Below, one piece after another: positions 43,967-54,164 of a stretch of DNA of 64,000 nt. Each line of letters starts with the position of its first letter. The stretch's first letter is position 1. The stretch lies in NCBI GenBank assembly GCA_016219185.1, contig JACRBZ010000071.1, forward strand, positions 1 to 64,000, read 5' to 3'. The notes beneath the pieces were generated by a model, which ran no database searches, was not told where the DNA came from, and was given only the letters and a program-made list of their open reading frames with translations. Made by a program: the position numbers and the translations under genes. Source of the stretch: Deltaproteobacteria bacterium. Lineage in GTDB: Bacteria; Desulfobacterota; Desulfobacteria; Desulfobacterales; Desulfatirhabdiaceae.

Positions 43967-45535
43967 TTATCTCGGGTATCCGGTGATTTCCCGGATCCGT
44001 TTGTAAAAAGGTTTGAGTTTTTGGTACATTTTTTTGTAGATGTCCCGGTAGATGGCCTCATACAGCCGATGCACATTCATGTCCGGTTCAAAGACTTCTC
44101 CGACATGGGTCATGGCCTTTACCGCGGATGGAAAATCGCTGTGAAGCCCGAGCCCCACGGCCGCGTCGATGGCTGCGCCCAGGCCCGATGCTTCATATAG
44201 CCGGGGTCTTGCGGCCGGCAGGCCAAAAACATCGGCCGTGATCTGCATGGCGCACCGGCTCTGAGAGCCTCCGCCGGAGACGCGAAGGCTTGTTACGGGG
44301 ATATGTGTTTTTTTCTCGATGCGCTCCTTTCCTTCCCGCAGTGCATAGGCCAGGCCCTCCAGGATCGAGCGGTAAAGGTGAGCCCGGGAATGGACATCGC
44401 CAAAGCCGATAATGGCACCTTTGGCTTCGGGACCGGGCAGTTTGACGCCCGGGGTCCAGTATGGCTGCAATATCAGGCCCATGGCTCCAGGCGGCACGGA
44501 TTCGACCAGTTTTTCAAAGAGCGCCTCGGGTGCCAGTCCCTGCTCCGCGGCTTGCTGAAGTTCCAGATATCCGAATTCTTCCTTGAACCAGCTCACCATC
44601 CAGTATCCCCGGTAAATCTGGACCTCCAGGGTATGAAACCCGGGAACAGCCGCCGGATAAGGGGGCAGCAGGGGGATGGCCTCAACATATTTTCTGTGGG
44701 TGACATTGATGGTCGCCGTGGTGCCATAGCTGAGACAACCAATGGAAGGCTCCAGACTTCCCGAACCAATGACTTCACAGGCCTTGTCGGCAGCAGCGGC
44801 GATTACCGGAAGCCCGGCGGGAATGCCGGTGGCTTTTGCAGCCTCCGGGGTGATTCGGCCAAGTTGATGCGTGGCGGGAACAAGTCCGGGCAGAACCATC
44901 GGGTCCATGGGAACACAGAGCCATTTCCAGTCCCAGTTTTTTGCCCAGCAATGGTTCCGGTAATCAAAGGGAAGGTAGCCCACCTGACATCCGATGGAGT
45001 CCACAAATTCCCCGGTTAACCGGAATGTCAAGAAACCTGAAAGCAGCAGGTATTTATGTGTTGCCCGCCAGATGTCCGGTTGATAAGTCCGGATCCAGTT
45101 GGCCTCTGCCTCTGCCTGAAAATAGGCGATGGTGTCACTGAGTCTTGCGGTTTTGAACACCAGTCCCCACGGGCCCCGGATGGGAAGCTGACCGTGGGTT
45201 TTTCGCTGGTCCAGCCAGAGCATGGCCGGCCGAAGGGGTTTTCCGGATGCATCCACGTTGATGACCGTTCCACGCTGACTGGTCAGAGATACCCCCGCGA
45301 TACGCGCTTTCGAGATGATGCCTTTTTCCCATATTTTCTGGCATGCCTGGCAGAGCGCCTGCCAGAAAGTTTCCGAATCCTGTTCAGCCCAGCCCGGGTG
45401 TTCGGAGAAATACGGCGCAAACAGGACCCGCTCCTTATCGAGTAAGCTGCCGTTCAGGTCGAACACCAGGGCTTTGAGGCTCTGGGTCCCGCAATCAATA
45501 GCCAGAAGAAGGTCCCCGTGATTCATGAGTCGCAT
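43967..45535 (-). CDS. FGGY-family carbohydrate kinase (xylulokinase-like)
   Basis: The 522-residue kinase phosphorylates a sugar or polyol with ATP. The N-terminal phosphate loop is [17 protein letters not shown], followed by [10 protein letters not shown] and [14 protein letters not shown]. The C-terminal domain carries [12 protein letters not shown] and the ATP motif [15 protein letters not shown] members include xylulokinase, glycerol kinase and others, so the substrate cannot be fixed. The ATG at 45535 overlaps the aconitase stop (TGATG), so it is coupled to acnA, an odd partner. It ends at a strong hairpin. Confidence 0.85.
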   Translation of the reverse strand: MRLMNHGDLLLAIDCGTQSLKALVFDLNGSLLDKERVLFAPYFSEHPGWAEQDSETFWQALCQACQKIWEKGIISKARIAGVSLTSQRGTVINVDASGKPLRPAMLWLDQRKTHGQLPIRGPWGLVFKTARLSDTIAYFQAEAEANWIRTYQPDIWRATHKYLLLSGFLTFRLTGEFVDSIGCQVGYLPFDYRNHCWAKNWDWKWLCVPMDPMVLPGLVPATHQLGRITPEAAKATGIPAGLPVIAAAADKACEVIGSGSLEPSIGCLSYGTTATINVTHRKYVEAIPLLPPYPAAVPGFHTLEVQIYRGYWMVSWFKEEFGYLELQQAAEQGLAPEALFEKLVESVPPGAMGLILQPYWTPGVKLPGPEAKGAIIGFGDVHSRAHLYRSILEGLAYALREGKERIEKKTHIPVTSLRVSGGGSQSRCAMQITADVFGLPAARPRLYEASGLGAAIDAAVGLGLHSDFPSAVKAMTHVGEVFEPDMNVHRLYEAIYRDIYKKMYQKLKPFYKRIREITGYPR

Positions 45536-48315
45536 CACGCCATGCTGCGAAGCACGTAATTGAGTATGCCGCCATGCCGGTAATAGGTGACTTCAACCGG
45601 AGAATCCAGCCTGGCGATGACCTGAAACCGGATTTCGCTCCCCTCCGGATTCCGGGCGATGACCGGCAGTTCTTTTCCGGGGAAAAGGTTTGTTTCGATT
45701 CCCGCTATCTGGTAGGTTTCGGTTCCGTTCAGACCAAGGGCCGAATGACCGTCACCGGGCTTGAACTGAAGCGGCAGAACCCCCATGCAGATCAGGTTGC
45801 TCCGGTGAATGCGCTCAAAACTCTCTGCCACGACGGCCTTGATCCCCAGAAGCAGCGTGCCCTTGGCTGCCCAGTCCCGGGAGCTTCCGGTGCCGTATTC
45901 TTTTCCGGCCAGAACCAGAAGTGGTATTCCCTTTTCCTGGTATTTCATGGACGCATCGTAAATGGTCATTTTTTCGCCGTCCGGCAGCCACATCGTCCAT
46001 CCGCCGTCTGTTCCGGGCACAAGCCTGTTTTTAAGCCGGATATTGGCAAATGTGCCCCGTATCATCACTTCATGGTTGCCGCGCCTGGAGCCGTAGGAGT
46101 TGAAATCAGGCGGCATGATGTTCTGGCTGATCAGGTATTGCCCCGCCGGGCTGTTGACCGGAATGGCGCCGGCAGGAGAGATATGGTCGGTTGTGATGCT
46201 GTCTTCCAGAAGCGCCAGCACTCTTGCGCCCTGAATATCCCGGCAGGGCGGAACCGTCTGGGTGATGTGTTGAAAAAAAGGTGGCTCCTTAATGTAAGTG
46301 GATGTCGTATCCCACGGGTAAATGGAATATTCGGGGGTGGGCAGGGACTTCCATTTGGCGTCTCCGTCAAAAACCGCGGCGTATGTGCGCTGATACCGGT
46401 CAGGCGTGTTGAAAGTTGTGACCATTTCCTGAATTTCTTCAGGTGAGGGCCAGATGTCTTTTAAATAGACAGGGGTGCCGTCGCTGGCCATTGCCAGGGG
46501 TTCGGTTTCAAAATGGATGTCCACGGTTCCGGCAATGGCGTAAGCGACCACAAGGGGAGGGGACGCCAGGTAATTGATCCGGGACAGGGGATTGATCCTG
46601 CCCTCGAAATTGCGGTTTCCGCTAAGTACGGCGGCGACAATCAGATCATGATCCTTGATCGCCTTTGAAATGGAATCGTCAAGGGGTCCGCTGTTGCCGA
46701 TACATGTGGTGCATCCGAAGGCAACCAGATAAAAATTCAGGCGCTCCAGATATGGCATCAATCCGGAGGAAACCAGATAGTCGACAGGTACTTTGGAGCC
46801 GGGCGCAAAACTCGTTTTTACCCAGGGTTTCACGGACAGCCCCCGTTCCACGGCCCGCTTGGCCAGAAGCCCGGCGGCGATCAGCACGGACGGATTGGAG
46901 GTGTTGGTGCAACTCGTGATGGCGGCGATCACGACCGCCCCATGATCGATCTGCATCGAACGACCGCCAATAATGATTCCAACGCCTTTTCTCTGCGGAA
47001 TCTTGCAGGATGCGTCGCTATCCGCTTCAGGTTCATTTACGGATGGCCTGCCGCCTTCATGTTCCCAGGTTGCTGGAATCTGCAAGAGTCTCGGCTCCAC
47101 GCCGCATGACTCCTGAAGGACGTTGTCGAAAACGGGTTTCATCTCTTTGAGCAATACCCGGTCCTGGGGGCGCTTGGGACCGGCCAGACAAGGTTCGATG
47201 GTGTTCATGTCCATGCTGACGACATCGCTGTAAACCGGGACCGGCGAAGATCCAGTTCTGAACAGGCCCTGGGTTTTGCAGTACGCTTCGACAAGATTGA
47301 GTGATTTATCCGGTCTTCCGGTCAACCGGAGGTATTGAAGGGTTTTTTCGTCTATGGGAAAAAACCCCATGGTTGCGCCGTATTCTGGCGCCATATTGGC
47401 GATGGTCGCCCTGTCCTCGATGCTGAGTTCAATGACACCCGGGCCGAAAAACTCAACGAATTTTCCAACCACGCCTTTTTTTCGCAGCATCTGCGTGATT
47501 GTCAAAACCAGGTCGGTTGCCGTGGTTCCCCTGGCGGGCTTTCCTTCCAGGTAAAAGCCGATCACCTGAGGGGTCAGCAGATAATAAGGCCTTCCCAGCA
47601 TGACAGCCTCTGCTTCGATGCCGCCAACTCCCCAGCCCAGAACCCCCAGGCCGTTGATCATGGTCGTGTGGGAGTCCAGGCCGACGAGCGTATCCGGATA
47701 AGCCACCGGCCCCAGCGGGCTGTCCCCCACACAGACGCCTCTTGCCAGATATTCCAGATTGACCTGATGGCAGATGCCGGTAGCAGGAGGCACCACGCTG
47801 AAATTGTGAAAGCTCTTTTGACCCCAGCGCAGAAATGCGTATCGTTCGGAATTTCGATGGTAGTCGAATTCCGTGTTCCGGTCTACAGCTTCCGAGGATC
47901 CATACACATCCACCTGAACCGAATGGTCAATCACGAGTTCGGAGGGAATGAGCGGATTGATTTTGGACGGCTCTCCGTAAAGCCTCTGGGCCGCATCCCG
48001 CATGGCTGCCAGGTCCACGATAGCCGGAACGCCCGTGAAATCCTGAAGCAGCACCCTGGCGGGCATAAACGGAACTTCAACAGCAGATCCTCCTGCGGGC
48101 GCCCATAAGGCCATTTTCTCGATATCCCGTGAAGTTGTCAGAAAGCCGTTTTCATGCCTGAGCAGGTTTTCCAGAAGGATGCGAATGCTGTAAGGAAGCC
48201 GGTCGATACCCGAGAATCCTGCCTGCTCCAGCAGGCTCAGGCTGTAATAGGTCAGCGGGCCTTCATCGGTTGACAGTATGGATCGGGCACCAAAACTGTT
48301 GGGATGTCCAGCCAT
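45535..48315 (-). CDS. acnA: Aconitate hydratase A
   Basis: The 926-residue enzyme interconverts citrate and isocitrate by a 4Fe-4S cluster. The cluster Cys lie in [20 protein letters not shown] and [12 protein letters not shown]. Also seen are [18 protein letters not shown] and [20 protein letters not shown], which contains the substrate Arg, and the C-terminal [13 protein letters not shown]. Length fits AcnA/IRP-type enzymes. GGAGG lies 6 bases before the ATG. The upstream 580 bases have no clear gene. It supports a working TCA cycle or its reverse. Confidence 0.94.
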   Translation of the reverse strand: MAGHPNSFGARSILSTDEGPLTYYSLSLLEQAGFSGIDRLPYSIRILLENLLRHENGFLTTSRDIEKMALWAPAGGSAVEVPFMPARVLLQDFTGVPAIVDLAAMRDAAQRLYGEPSKINPLIPSELVIDHSVQVDVYGSSEAVDRNTEFDYHRNSERYAFLRWGQKSFHNFSVVPPATGICHQVNLEYLARGVCVGDSPLGPVAYPDTLVGLDSHTTMINGLGVLGWGVGGIEAEAVMLGRPYYLLTPQVIGFYLEGKPARGTTATDLVLTITQMLRKKGVVGKFVEFFGPGVIELSIEDRATIANMAPEYGATMGFFPIDEKTLQYLRLTGRPDKSLNLVEAYCKTQGLFRTGSSPVPVYSDVVSMDMNTIEPCLAGPKRPQDRVLLKEMKPVFDNVLQESCGVEPRLLQIPATWEHEGGRPSVNEPEADSDASCKIPQRKGVGIIIGGRSMQIDHGAVVIAAITSCTNTSNPSVLIAAGLLAKRAVERGLSVKPWVKTSFAPGSKVPVDYLVSSGLMPYLERLNFYLVAFGCTTCIGNSGPLDDSISKAIKDHDLIVAAVLSGNRNFEGRINPLSRINYLASPPLVVAYAIAGTVDIHFETEPLAMASDGTPVYLKDIWPSPEEIQEMVTTFNTPDRYQRTYAAVFDGDAKWKSLPTPEYSIYPWDTTSTYIKEPPFFQHITQTVPPCRDIQGARVLALLEDSITTDHISPAGAIPVNSPAGQYLISQNIMPPDFNSYGSRRGNHEVMIRGTFANIRLKNRLVPGTDGGWTMWLPDGEKMTIYDASMKYQEKGIPLLVLAGKEYGTGSSRDWAAKGTLLLGIKAVVAESFERIHRSNLICMGVLPLQFKPGDGHSALGLNGTETYQIAGIETNLFPGKELPVIARNPEGSEIRFQVIARLDSPVEVTYYRHGGILNYVLRSMA

Positions 48316-48389
48316 GATAATCCTCCTGATCTCTTGATAATGGGATGTGGCGTGAAAAAAAATAACAATTTATCTTTCCAATATCATAT

Positions 48390-48423
48390 AAAAAAATGCC
48401 GGAAACGACAACAGATTTCCGGC
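48390..48423 (-). terminator. Rho-independent terminator upstream of acnA
   Basis: On the minus strand GCCGGAAA and TTTCCGGC (8-base stem, 10-base loop) are followed by an A and then a run of six to seven T. It lies 75 bases before acnA and after the toxin-antitoxin pair, so it probably ends transcripts arriving from upstream. Confidence 0.65.
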
Positions 48424-48662
48424 AGGCACAGTTTGTCACAGCCCGATGTCGCAGCTCGTTACAGCGATCATTTCGTTCAATTTGCTGCACAGACATCACG
48501 GAAAATCGCGATGACTTCAGGCTCTGGGCGCGTTGCTTTCGGACCTTCTTTTGAAAATAATTAACCCGGTGAAGAATTGTTGCATTTCCTCGGTTTTTGT
48601 CTATAGTTACCGAATAATTGCTACGGGAGCGATCTGGAGAAACATCTTTGAGATGCTATGAA

Positions 48663-48791
48663 ATGCCAATCTTTTTGTATTCTGCCGTGTTGATCGCAAT
48701 TGTTTCCGTCCAACCTCTATCTGCCGAGGATATCTCAAAGAGATGCCATTCCCAAAAATGGCAAAATCTGTCCCTCAGGGCATCGTTCTGA
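48663..48791 (+). CDS. Possible 42-residue secreted peptide
   Basis: The frame MPIFLYSAVLIAIVSVQPLS is followed by A-E-D and a short basic stretch. It looks like a signal peptide with a cleavage site at LSA-ED and a mature part of about 20 residues. It has no clear ribosome site (only GAGA upstream). It may be the start of a decayed secreted protein gene or just chance. Confidence 0.25.
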   Translation: MPIFLYSAVLIAIVSVQPLSAEDISKRCHSQKWQNLSLRASF

Positions 48792-48896
48792 TTGAGTAAG
48801 TGGCTGCTGTACGTCATATCGGGAAATCAATTCGGGATGTGACAGGTGATTGCTTATGCACTTAATGCATAGAAACAACAAAAGGTGCAAAAGCGG

Positions 48897-49304
48897 TTAA
48901 TCCCCCAGCCAGTTCTCAACTTTCAAGCCGGGAATCCGAGAAAAATGTTTCAAATTTCCGGTGATCAGGGTCATATCATGGGTTATGGCAATGGCCGCGA
49001 TTTGAATATCCGCCCATGCAATCCGTATCCCTGCTTTTTCAAGGTATGCCCGGATATTTCCGGCGATATAGGCGGCTCTGATGTCAAAATCAAGAACAGA
49101 AACCGTCGGAAGAAGAATTTCTTCAAGATTTTTCAGATGATACTCTGGTCGATGGCTTTTTTCAGCCCCGTAGATGATTTCCGCAACCGTGACCACCGTA
49201 ATGAATTGATCATCATGCCTGACATTTTCCATGCGGCGGATCAGAGCCGCTGAAGGCTTCTTTTTGAGAAGATTTGTAATGACATCCGTATCAAAGAGAT
49301 ACAT
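48897..49304 (-). CDS. vapC: PIN-domain toxin (VapC family)
   Basis: The 135-residue ribonuclease toxin has the PIN acidic residues: YLFDTDVITNLL (Asp), VAEIIYGAE (Glu), and WADIQIAAIAITHDMTLITG (two Asp). These bind Mg to cut RNA, often tRNA. I chose the Met at 49304, because GGAG lies 9 bases before it; an earlier start would overlap most of the antitoxin end. The preceding antitoxin gene overlaps it by 14 bases, as in many type II pairs. Confidence 0.88.
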   Translation of the reverse strand: MYLFDTDVITNLLKKKPSAALIRRMENVRHDDQFITVVTVAEIIYGAEKSHRPEYHLKNLEEILLPTVSVLDFDIRAAYIAGNIRAYLEKAGIRIAWADIQIAAIAITHDMTLITGNLKHFSRIPGLKVENWLGD

Positions 49305-49575
49305 CCCGGCCGGCTCCTTCAAGATGACGATCCTGAACTGCGTTGTCAATTGCATCTTGCAGTTCATCAAACCCTTGCCACTTTCCGATCACTTCCATAA
49401 GCCCTTTTCTGTTATTGCTTTGTTCCAGAGACTGAAGGTCTTGCATATTGATCACTGCGGCCACCGGACGGTTTCGTTTTGTGATGATGATTCGGCAGTC
49501 GGAATAGGCGCTGCGGTTGATGATCTCTGAAAATCTTTTTTTGGCTTCTGCAACAGATATCATTTCATTTTTCAC
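49291..49575 (-). CDS. Antitoxin, Phd/YefM family
   Basis: The 94-residue protein begins MISVAEAKKRFSEIINRSAY, the Phd/YefM DNA-binding fold, and continues with RIIITKRNRPVAAVINMQDL. The C-terminal helix (residues about 60-94) should wrap around the toxin. It starts at GTG with AAGGAG 6 bases upstream. It binds the toxin and probably represses its own promoter. Pairing Phd with a PIN toxin is known, though VapB antitoxins are more usual. Confidence 0.87.
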   Translation of the reverse strand: MKNEMISVAEAKKRFSEIINRSAYSDCRIIITKRNRPVAAVINMQDLQSLEQSNNRKGLMEVIGKWQGFDELQDAIDNAVQDRHLEGAGRDVSL

Positions 49576-49781
49576 GATGTTCTCCTTTGGTCTTTATGGT
49601 CATTATGAGCTTTAAAATAGATTCTTTCTGATTTTCTGTCAAGTGATTGCATCATCCGGTAGTTGTGCAATCTGGCATAGACTGCCGGATAATGTTTTTG
49701 GCTGCAAACGGTATCGTAAAAGTCTATGATCCAAGAAAGGGGGCGCGGATGAACATATGTGGGACGCGAAGGACGGGTGAT

Positions 49782-50552
49782 ATGAACGAGCAGAATCTTC
49801 CTGAAAAAACAGTCTTTCTTTTGAAATATCCGGCCGCCGTTTATCGTTTCACTTTTGGAAAGAGAATCTCATGCTATCTGTTTTGCTTCGTCATATTTTT
49901 GAACGTGCACAGTGCTTCGGCCTTTTTCAGCAATGACAGAATCGATGATGATTTCTCATACCGTTCCTTGCATGTTGAGAAAATGGAAACGAAAAGCAAA
50001 AGCAAAAGAAAAACCAAACGTGGCGGTTGTTATCTTGTGGGCGAAATTGCAAACAATACGAATGCTGTCCAGGAAGATATTTCTGTCACATTTTACGCCT
50101 TTGATTTTTTTGATCATTCTTTGTGGAAGCAAACCGTGCATATTAATATTGTGGATCCTTTTTATAAAAGTGGAAAAGGGTTCAGCTTCCGGAAAAAATT
50201 GTGCAATTGCGAAGAGCCGGCTAAATTTCAATTCAAAGTAACCGGGGTTAAGGGAAAAAACCACAAAAAAACGATTCCGGACAAACCCAAATCCAAAACT
50301 AAATCCAAAATCGACTCCAAATCCAAGGATTCCGAGTCGGTGAATGGCCGGCAAAAAGGTGATTCAGGCTCTGTCGATTCAATCACAATGCCAGTTGCCC
50401 CTATCCTGAAGTATCTGATCATTTTGAAGAACGGGAACCAGATATTCACGGATTCTTATCGGGAACGTGACAATACGGTGTTTTTTAATAAAGATGGCGG
50501 TGAAGTTCAAATAAGTAAGGATAAGGTATCTGAAATCAGGAAACTGAATTAA
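49782..50552 (+). CDS. Hypothetical protein with Lys/Ser-rich linker
   Basis: The product is about 256 residues. After a membrane helix or signal (LFCFVIFLNVHSASA) come a short Lys/Ser-rich stretch (KSKSKRKTKRG), a beta-type domain (YLVGEIANNTNAVQEDISVTF, resembling FxLYD-like domains), then a long Lys/Ser-rich linker (residues about 165-195). A small C-terminal domain follows (LIILKNGNQIFTDSYRERDN), of a type seen in many envelope proteins. It is probably periplasmic or anchored. I chose the ATG at 49782 with AAGGA 8 bases upstream; an ATG at 49749 with AAGGGGG upstream is equally possible. It stands before the dsr genes, but a link is not shown. Confidence 0.55.
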   Translation: MNEQNLPEKTVFLLKYPAAVYRFTFGKRISCYLFCFVIFLNVHSASAFFSNDRIDDDFSYRSLHVEKMETKSKSKRKTKRGGCYLVGEIANNTNAVQEDISVTFYAFDFFDHSLWKQTVHINIVDPFYKSGKGFSFRKKLCNCEEPAKFQFKVTGVKGKNHKKTIPDKPKSKTKSKIDSKSKDSESVNGRQKGDSGSVDSITMPVAPILKYLIILKNGNQIFTDSYRERDNTVFFNKDGGEVQISKDKVSEIRKLN

Positions 50553-50594
50553 CATTTGCTGTTCTGAATTCCCCTGTTGGTTTTTGACTTACCA

Positions 50595-50612
50595 CCACGG
50601 AGCAATCCGTGG
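50595..50612 (+). promoter_or_regulatory. Small hairpin upstream of the dsr region
   Basis: CCACGGA and TCCGTGG form a perfect 7-base stem with a GCAA tetraloop, 43 bases after the stop of the Lys/Ser-rich protein. The stable GNRA-type loop suggests an RNA structure such as a transcript end. No T-run follows. Confidence 0.4.
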
Positions 50613-50668
50613 GAAGTGGATGTGATTCAAGGCGGCGCAAGGTTTGTTTTAAAACCCGTCATTTCTTG

Positions 50669-50697
50669 TTGACAGGAAATGCCAAGTTGACTATAGG
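50669..50697 (+). promoter_or_regulatory. Candidate sigma-70-type promoter for the RsbRD-dsr genes
   Basis: TTGACA at 50669-50674, a 17-base spacer, and TATAGG at 50692-50697. The -35 box is perfect and the -10 box has four of six consensus bases. It would give a leader of about 110 bases before the RsbRD gene. Confidence 0.5.
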
Positions 50698-50813
50698 CAA
50701 GGACTTAAATACTTCACGGATGCGGCCCCTGGATTATATTCCCTGGCCGAGTTGCTTTTTGTTTTTAACTATTCGAATTATTAGCGTTAGAGAATAAGGA
50801 GTACCTTTTTTTT

Positions 50814-51383
50814 ATGAAACTGGAAAAGTTGTTGTCCCAACACAAAACCGCCCTGGTCAAACGGTGGTTTGATGAGGTCGTGAGAACATATCCAGTTGAT
50901 ACCGCCAAGTTTTTGAAGCAACAAAAAGATCCTTTCGCCAATCCCGTGGGAAGAACCACGCTGAAGGGCCTTGAGGCTTTATTCGATGTTCTGACGACCG
51001 GAATGGACAGAGAAGCCATCAATTCTTTTCTGGACCCCATTATCCGTATTCGCGCGATTCAGGATTTTACCCCTTCCCAGGCCACTTCCTTTATTTTGTT
51101 CCTTAAGCAGATCATCCGGGAGACCCACGGTAAAGAATTTCAAGACCCGGATGTGATGACAGCGTTCATGGACTTTGAATCCAAAATCGATGATCTTTGC
51201 CTGATGGCATTTGATATATATGTGAAATGCAGGGAAACGCTTTACCAGATTCAGGCCACAGAAATGCGCAACACGACGTTTCGGGCGTTTCAGAGGGCCG
51301 GACTGGTAAAGGATGTTCCGGATGAGGATTGCTCGGGACTGCGGCTGGTAACTTCCCCCAAAAACGGCAACTGCAACAAATGA
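50814..51383 (+). CDS. RsbRD N-terminal domain protein, upstream of dsrM
   Basis: The 189-residue helical protein starts with LEKLLSQHKTALVKRWFDEV and RTTLKGLEALFDVLTTG, the RsbRD_N globin-like helical fold. This domain usually precedes STAS domains in stressosome proteins, but here it stands alone without a STAS part. A gene of this kind is often found directly before dsrMKJOP in sulfate reducers, so it may regulate or assist the complex. A ribosome site AAGGAG lies before the ATG. The role is unproven. Confidence 0.8.
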   Translation: MKLEKLLSQHKTALVKRWFDEVVRTYPVDTAKFLKQQKDPFANPVGRTTLKGLEALFDVLTTGMDREAINSFLDPIIRIRAIQDFTPSQATSFILFLKQIIRETHGKEFQDPDVMTAFMDFESKIDDLCLMAFDIYVKCRETLYQIQATEMRNTTFRAFQRAGLVKDVPDEDCSGLRLVTSPKNGNCNK

Positions 51384-51514
51384 CGGGTATTCGGGTCAGT
51401 GGCTTAAAGGCATAAAAGGGGCTTTATTCCCGCGAGCCACAGCGTTCAATATATTTTTTTTAGTCCCTGTTCATGCACGCTGATGAGCGGGGCCACAGAG
51501 CGAGGTGATGGTCA

Positions 51515-52537
51515 ATGAATGTAAAGTACATGTATTCCCTGTTGGCAGTGATTGCGTTATTTCTGCTGGCCTATCTGGGTGTGGAGGCAGCAGGGCTCGA
51601 ACATCTGTTCGGGATCGTCATACCCTATGTTGCGGTGGCTGCCTTTCTTGCCGGTTTTGCCTACCGGGTAATGGGATGGGCGCGTTCAGCCGTGCCGTTT
51701 CGCATTCCTTCAACCTGCGGCCAGCAAAAATCGCTGCCCTGGATCAAGCCCAGCAAGTTTGATAACCCTTTCACGCCGGGTGCGGTGGTTGTGCGAATGA
51801 TCCTGGAAGTATGCTGTTTCCGGTCGCTTTTTCGCAATACCCGCAATTTCATCCAGGAAGGCAAGATAGCCTATCAGATGGAAATCTGGTTGTGGCTGGC
51901 TGCCCTTGCGTTTCATTACGCGTTTCTGACTGTAATCATCCGGCATATGCGCCTGTTTACGGAACCGGTTCCCGCCTTGATTAAACTGGTTGAATCCGTG
52001 GACAGCTTCTTCCGGCTTGAAATCCTGACCGATGCAGTGAGAATCGGGGTTCCCGGCGTCTACATGTCGGGGCTGGTGCTTCTGGCCGCGGTGACGTTTT
52101 TGTTTGTCCGGCGGATTGTGCTTCCCCAGGTCAAATACATTTCCCTGCCCGCGGACTTCTTTCCCCTCTTTCTCATTTTCGGAATCGCCTTTACCGGCAT
52201 TCTGATGCGGTATTTTTCAAAAGTGAACATTCGGGCGGCAAAAGAACTGGCGCTGGGTCTGGTTTCCCTTCATCCGACCATTCCCCCTGGCATTGGTGCG
52301 ATATTTTACGTCCATCTGTTTTTTGTCTGTATCCTGTTGGCCTATTTTCCCTTCAGCAAGCTGATGCACATGGGAGGTGTTTTCCTGAGCCCCACTCGAA
52401 ATCTTCCGGGTAACAGCCGTGCAGTCAGACATGTCAACCCATGGAACTATCCTGTTGAAGTTCATACCTACGAAGAGTATGAAGAAGAATTCAGGGAAAA
52501 AATGATAGAGGCTGGACTGCCAGTGGAAAAGGAGTAA
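51515..52537 (+). CDS. dsrM: Sulfite reduction-associated membrane protein DsrM
   Basis: The 340-residue protein is an integral membrane subunit with about five or six helices, related to the b-type cytochrome of nitrate reductase (NarI-like). Conserved His for heme b lie in the helices, for example FHYAFLTVIIRHMRLF and FYVHLFFVCILL. It takes electrons from menaquinol, or passes them, and pairs with DsrK. A ribosome site (GAGGTGAT) precedes the ATG. In sulfate reducers the DsrMKJOP complex feeds electrons to the DsrC-trisulfide. Confidence 0.92.
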   Translation: MNVKYMYSLLAVIALFLLAYLGVEAAGLEHLFGIVIPYVAVAAFLAGFAYRVMGWARSAVPFRIPSTCGQQKSLPWIKPSKFDNPFTPGAVVVRMILEVCCFRSLFRNTRNFIQEGKIAYQMEIWLWLAALAFHYAFLTVIIRHMRLFTEPVPALIKLVESVDSFFRLEILTDAVRIGVPGVYMSGLVLLAAVTFLFVRRIVLPQVKYISLPADFFPLFLIFGIAFTGILMRYFSKVNIRAAKELALGLVSLHPTIPPGIGAIFYVHLFFVCILLAYFPFSKLMHMGGVFLSPTRNLPGNSRAVRHVNPWNYPVEVHTYEEYEEEFREKMIEAGLPVEKE

Positions 52538-52541
52538 GTAA

Positions 52542-54164
52542 ATGTCAGACTTTCCAAAACCAGATCAATTGTTATCCAATATAGATCGAACGCCGCCCCA
52601 GACAGATTGGATGGACACTCCGGTGAACATTCGAAAGGGAATGTACTGTTATGCGGCAAACCCAAAAAGCGTTGAATACACACACCTTCCTTTCGCGCAT
52701 CAGTGGAATCCGATGGATGAGGACTGGAAGCTTCCTGAAAACTGGAAAGAAATCCTTCATGAAGGGTTCAAGGTGAGGCTGGAGAGATTCCGCTCCTTTA
52801 AGCTGTTTATGGACATTTGTGTGCGCTGCGGGGCCTGTGCCGACAAATGCCATTTTTTCATCGGAACCGGCGATCCCAAAAACATGCCGGTATTAAGGGC
52901 TGAACTGCTTCGCTCCATTTACCGCAATGATTTTACCGCTGCGGGAAAGATTCTGGGAAGACTGGCCGGCGCCAGACCCCTGACCGTGGAAGTTCTAAAG
53001 GAATTGTGGTATTATTTCTTTCAGTGCACGGAATGCCGGCGGTGTTCGATTTTCTGCCCTTACGGCATAGACACGGCGGAAATTACGATGATGGCCAGAG
53101 AACTCTTCAACCTGATCGGCCTCAACATCGACTGGATTGCAACGCCTGTAGCCAATTGTTACCGTACCGGTAACCATCTGGGGATACAGCCCCATGCGTT
53201 TAAGGACATGCTCGAATTCTTCGTGGATGACCTTGAGGAGATTACCGGGGTTCGGGTGGAACCCAATTTCAATAAAAAAGGCGCGGACATTCTCTTTATC
53301 ACGCCGTCCGGAGACGTGTTTGCCGATCCGGGAACCTATACCTGCATGGGCTATTTACTTCTGTTTCATTATCTGAAAGAAGAATACGGCCTGGATGTCA
53401 CCTGGAGCACCTATGCTTCCGAAGGCGGAAATTTCGGCTCCTTTACCTCTCATGAAATGATGAAGCGGCTCAACTCCAAGATGTACGCCGAGGCCAAGCG
53501 CCTGGGTGTCAAATGGATACTTGGCGGGGAATGCGGTCACATGTGGCGGGTTATCAACCAGTACATGGATACGCTGAACGGGCCGGCGGATTTTCTCGAG
53601 GTGCCTGTCTCTCCCATAACTGGCACGGTGTTTGAAAACGCCAAATCCACCAAGATGGTTCACCTCTCGGAATTTACGGCGGATCTGATCAAACACAAAA
53701 AACTGAATCTGGATCCCAGCCGCAACGATAATCTCATCCTGACTTATCACGATTCCTGCAATCCCTCACGGGGCATGGGAATGTTTGATGAGCCCCGGTA
53801 TGTCATTCAGAGCGTGGCCAATAACTTCTATGAAATGCCGCCCAACACCATTCGGGAGCAGACCTTCTGCTGCGGAAGCGGTTCAGGGCTGAATGCCGGT
53901 GAAAATATGGAGCTGCGGCTGACCGGCGGTCTTCCCAGAGCCAATGCCGTCAAACATGTCCACGAAAAATACGGTGTCAACATGCTGGCAACGATCTGCG
54001 CCATTGACCGGGCCGCGCTTCCGACGCTGATGGATTACTGGGTTCCCGGGGTCGGTGTAACGGGAGTTACCGAAATGGTGGCCAATGCGCTGATCCTTCC
54101 CGGAGAAGGTGAAAGAACCACGAACCTGCGCGGAGAGCCGCTGCCAGGAATGGAGGATGAATAA
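52542..54164 (+). CDS. dsrK: Fe-S protein DsrK (HdrD-like)
   Basis: The 540-residue cytoplasmic protein has two 4Fe-4S binding sites: CVRCGACADKCHFF (about residue 90) and CTECRRCSIFCPYG (about residue 162). The CCG-type cysteine motifs follow (HDSCNPSRG and TFCCGSGSG), as in the heterodisulfide reductase subunit HdrD. It is the likely site where DsrC trisulfide is reduced. AAAGGAG lies 7 bases before the ATG, inside the end of dsrM. Its stop overlaps dsrJ. Confidence 0.94.
   Translation: MSDFPKPDQLLSNIDRTPPQTDWMDTPVNIRKGMYCYAANPKSVEYTHLPFAHQWNPMDEDWKLPENWKEILHEGFKVRLERFRSFKLFMDICVRCGACADKCHFFIGTGDPKNMPVLRAELLRSIYRNDFTAAGKILGRLAGARPLTVEVLKELWYYFFQCTECRRCSIFCPYGIDTAEITMMARELFNLIGLNIDWIATPVANCYRTGNHLGIQPHAFKDMLEFFVDDLEEITGVRVEPNFNKKGADILFITPSGDVFADPGTYTCMGYLLLFHYLKEEYGLDVTWSTYASEGGNFGSFTSHEMMKRLNSKMYAEAKRLGVKWILGGECGHMWRVINQYMDTLNGPADFLEVPVSPITGTVFENAKSTKMVHLSEFTADLIKHKKLNLDPSRNDNLILTYHDSCNPSRGMGMFDEPRYVIQSVANNFYEMPPNTIREQTFCCGSGSGLNAGENMELRLTGGLPRANAVKHVHEKYGVNMLATICAIDRAALPTLMDYWVPGVGVTGVTEMVANALILPGEGERTTNLRGEPLPGMEDE

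Larger units (their letters stand above)
48316..48896. other. Long intergenic region, 581 bases
   Basis: It lies between acnA and the toxin gene, both on the minus strand, so it should hold the acnA promoter. I see a minus-strand terminator at 48390-48423, a weak inverted repeat (ATCTTTGAGAT near 48646, and ATCTCAAAGA near 48733), and a 42-codon frame with a signal-like start. A small palindrome TATGCA/TGCATA occurs near 48856. No other gene is recognised. Confidence 0.5.

Noticed and set aside
48263..48499. Minus-strand frame over the acnA start and leader
   Set aside because: It overlaps the real acnA start and the terminator hairpin and has no motif.
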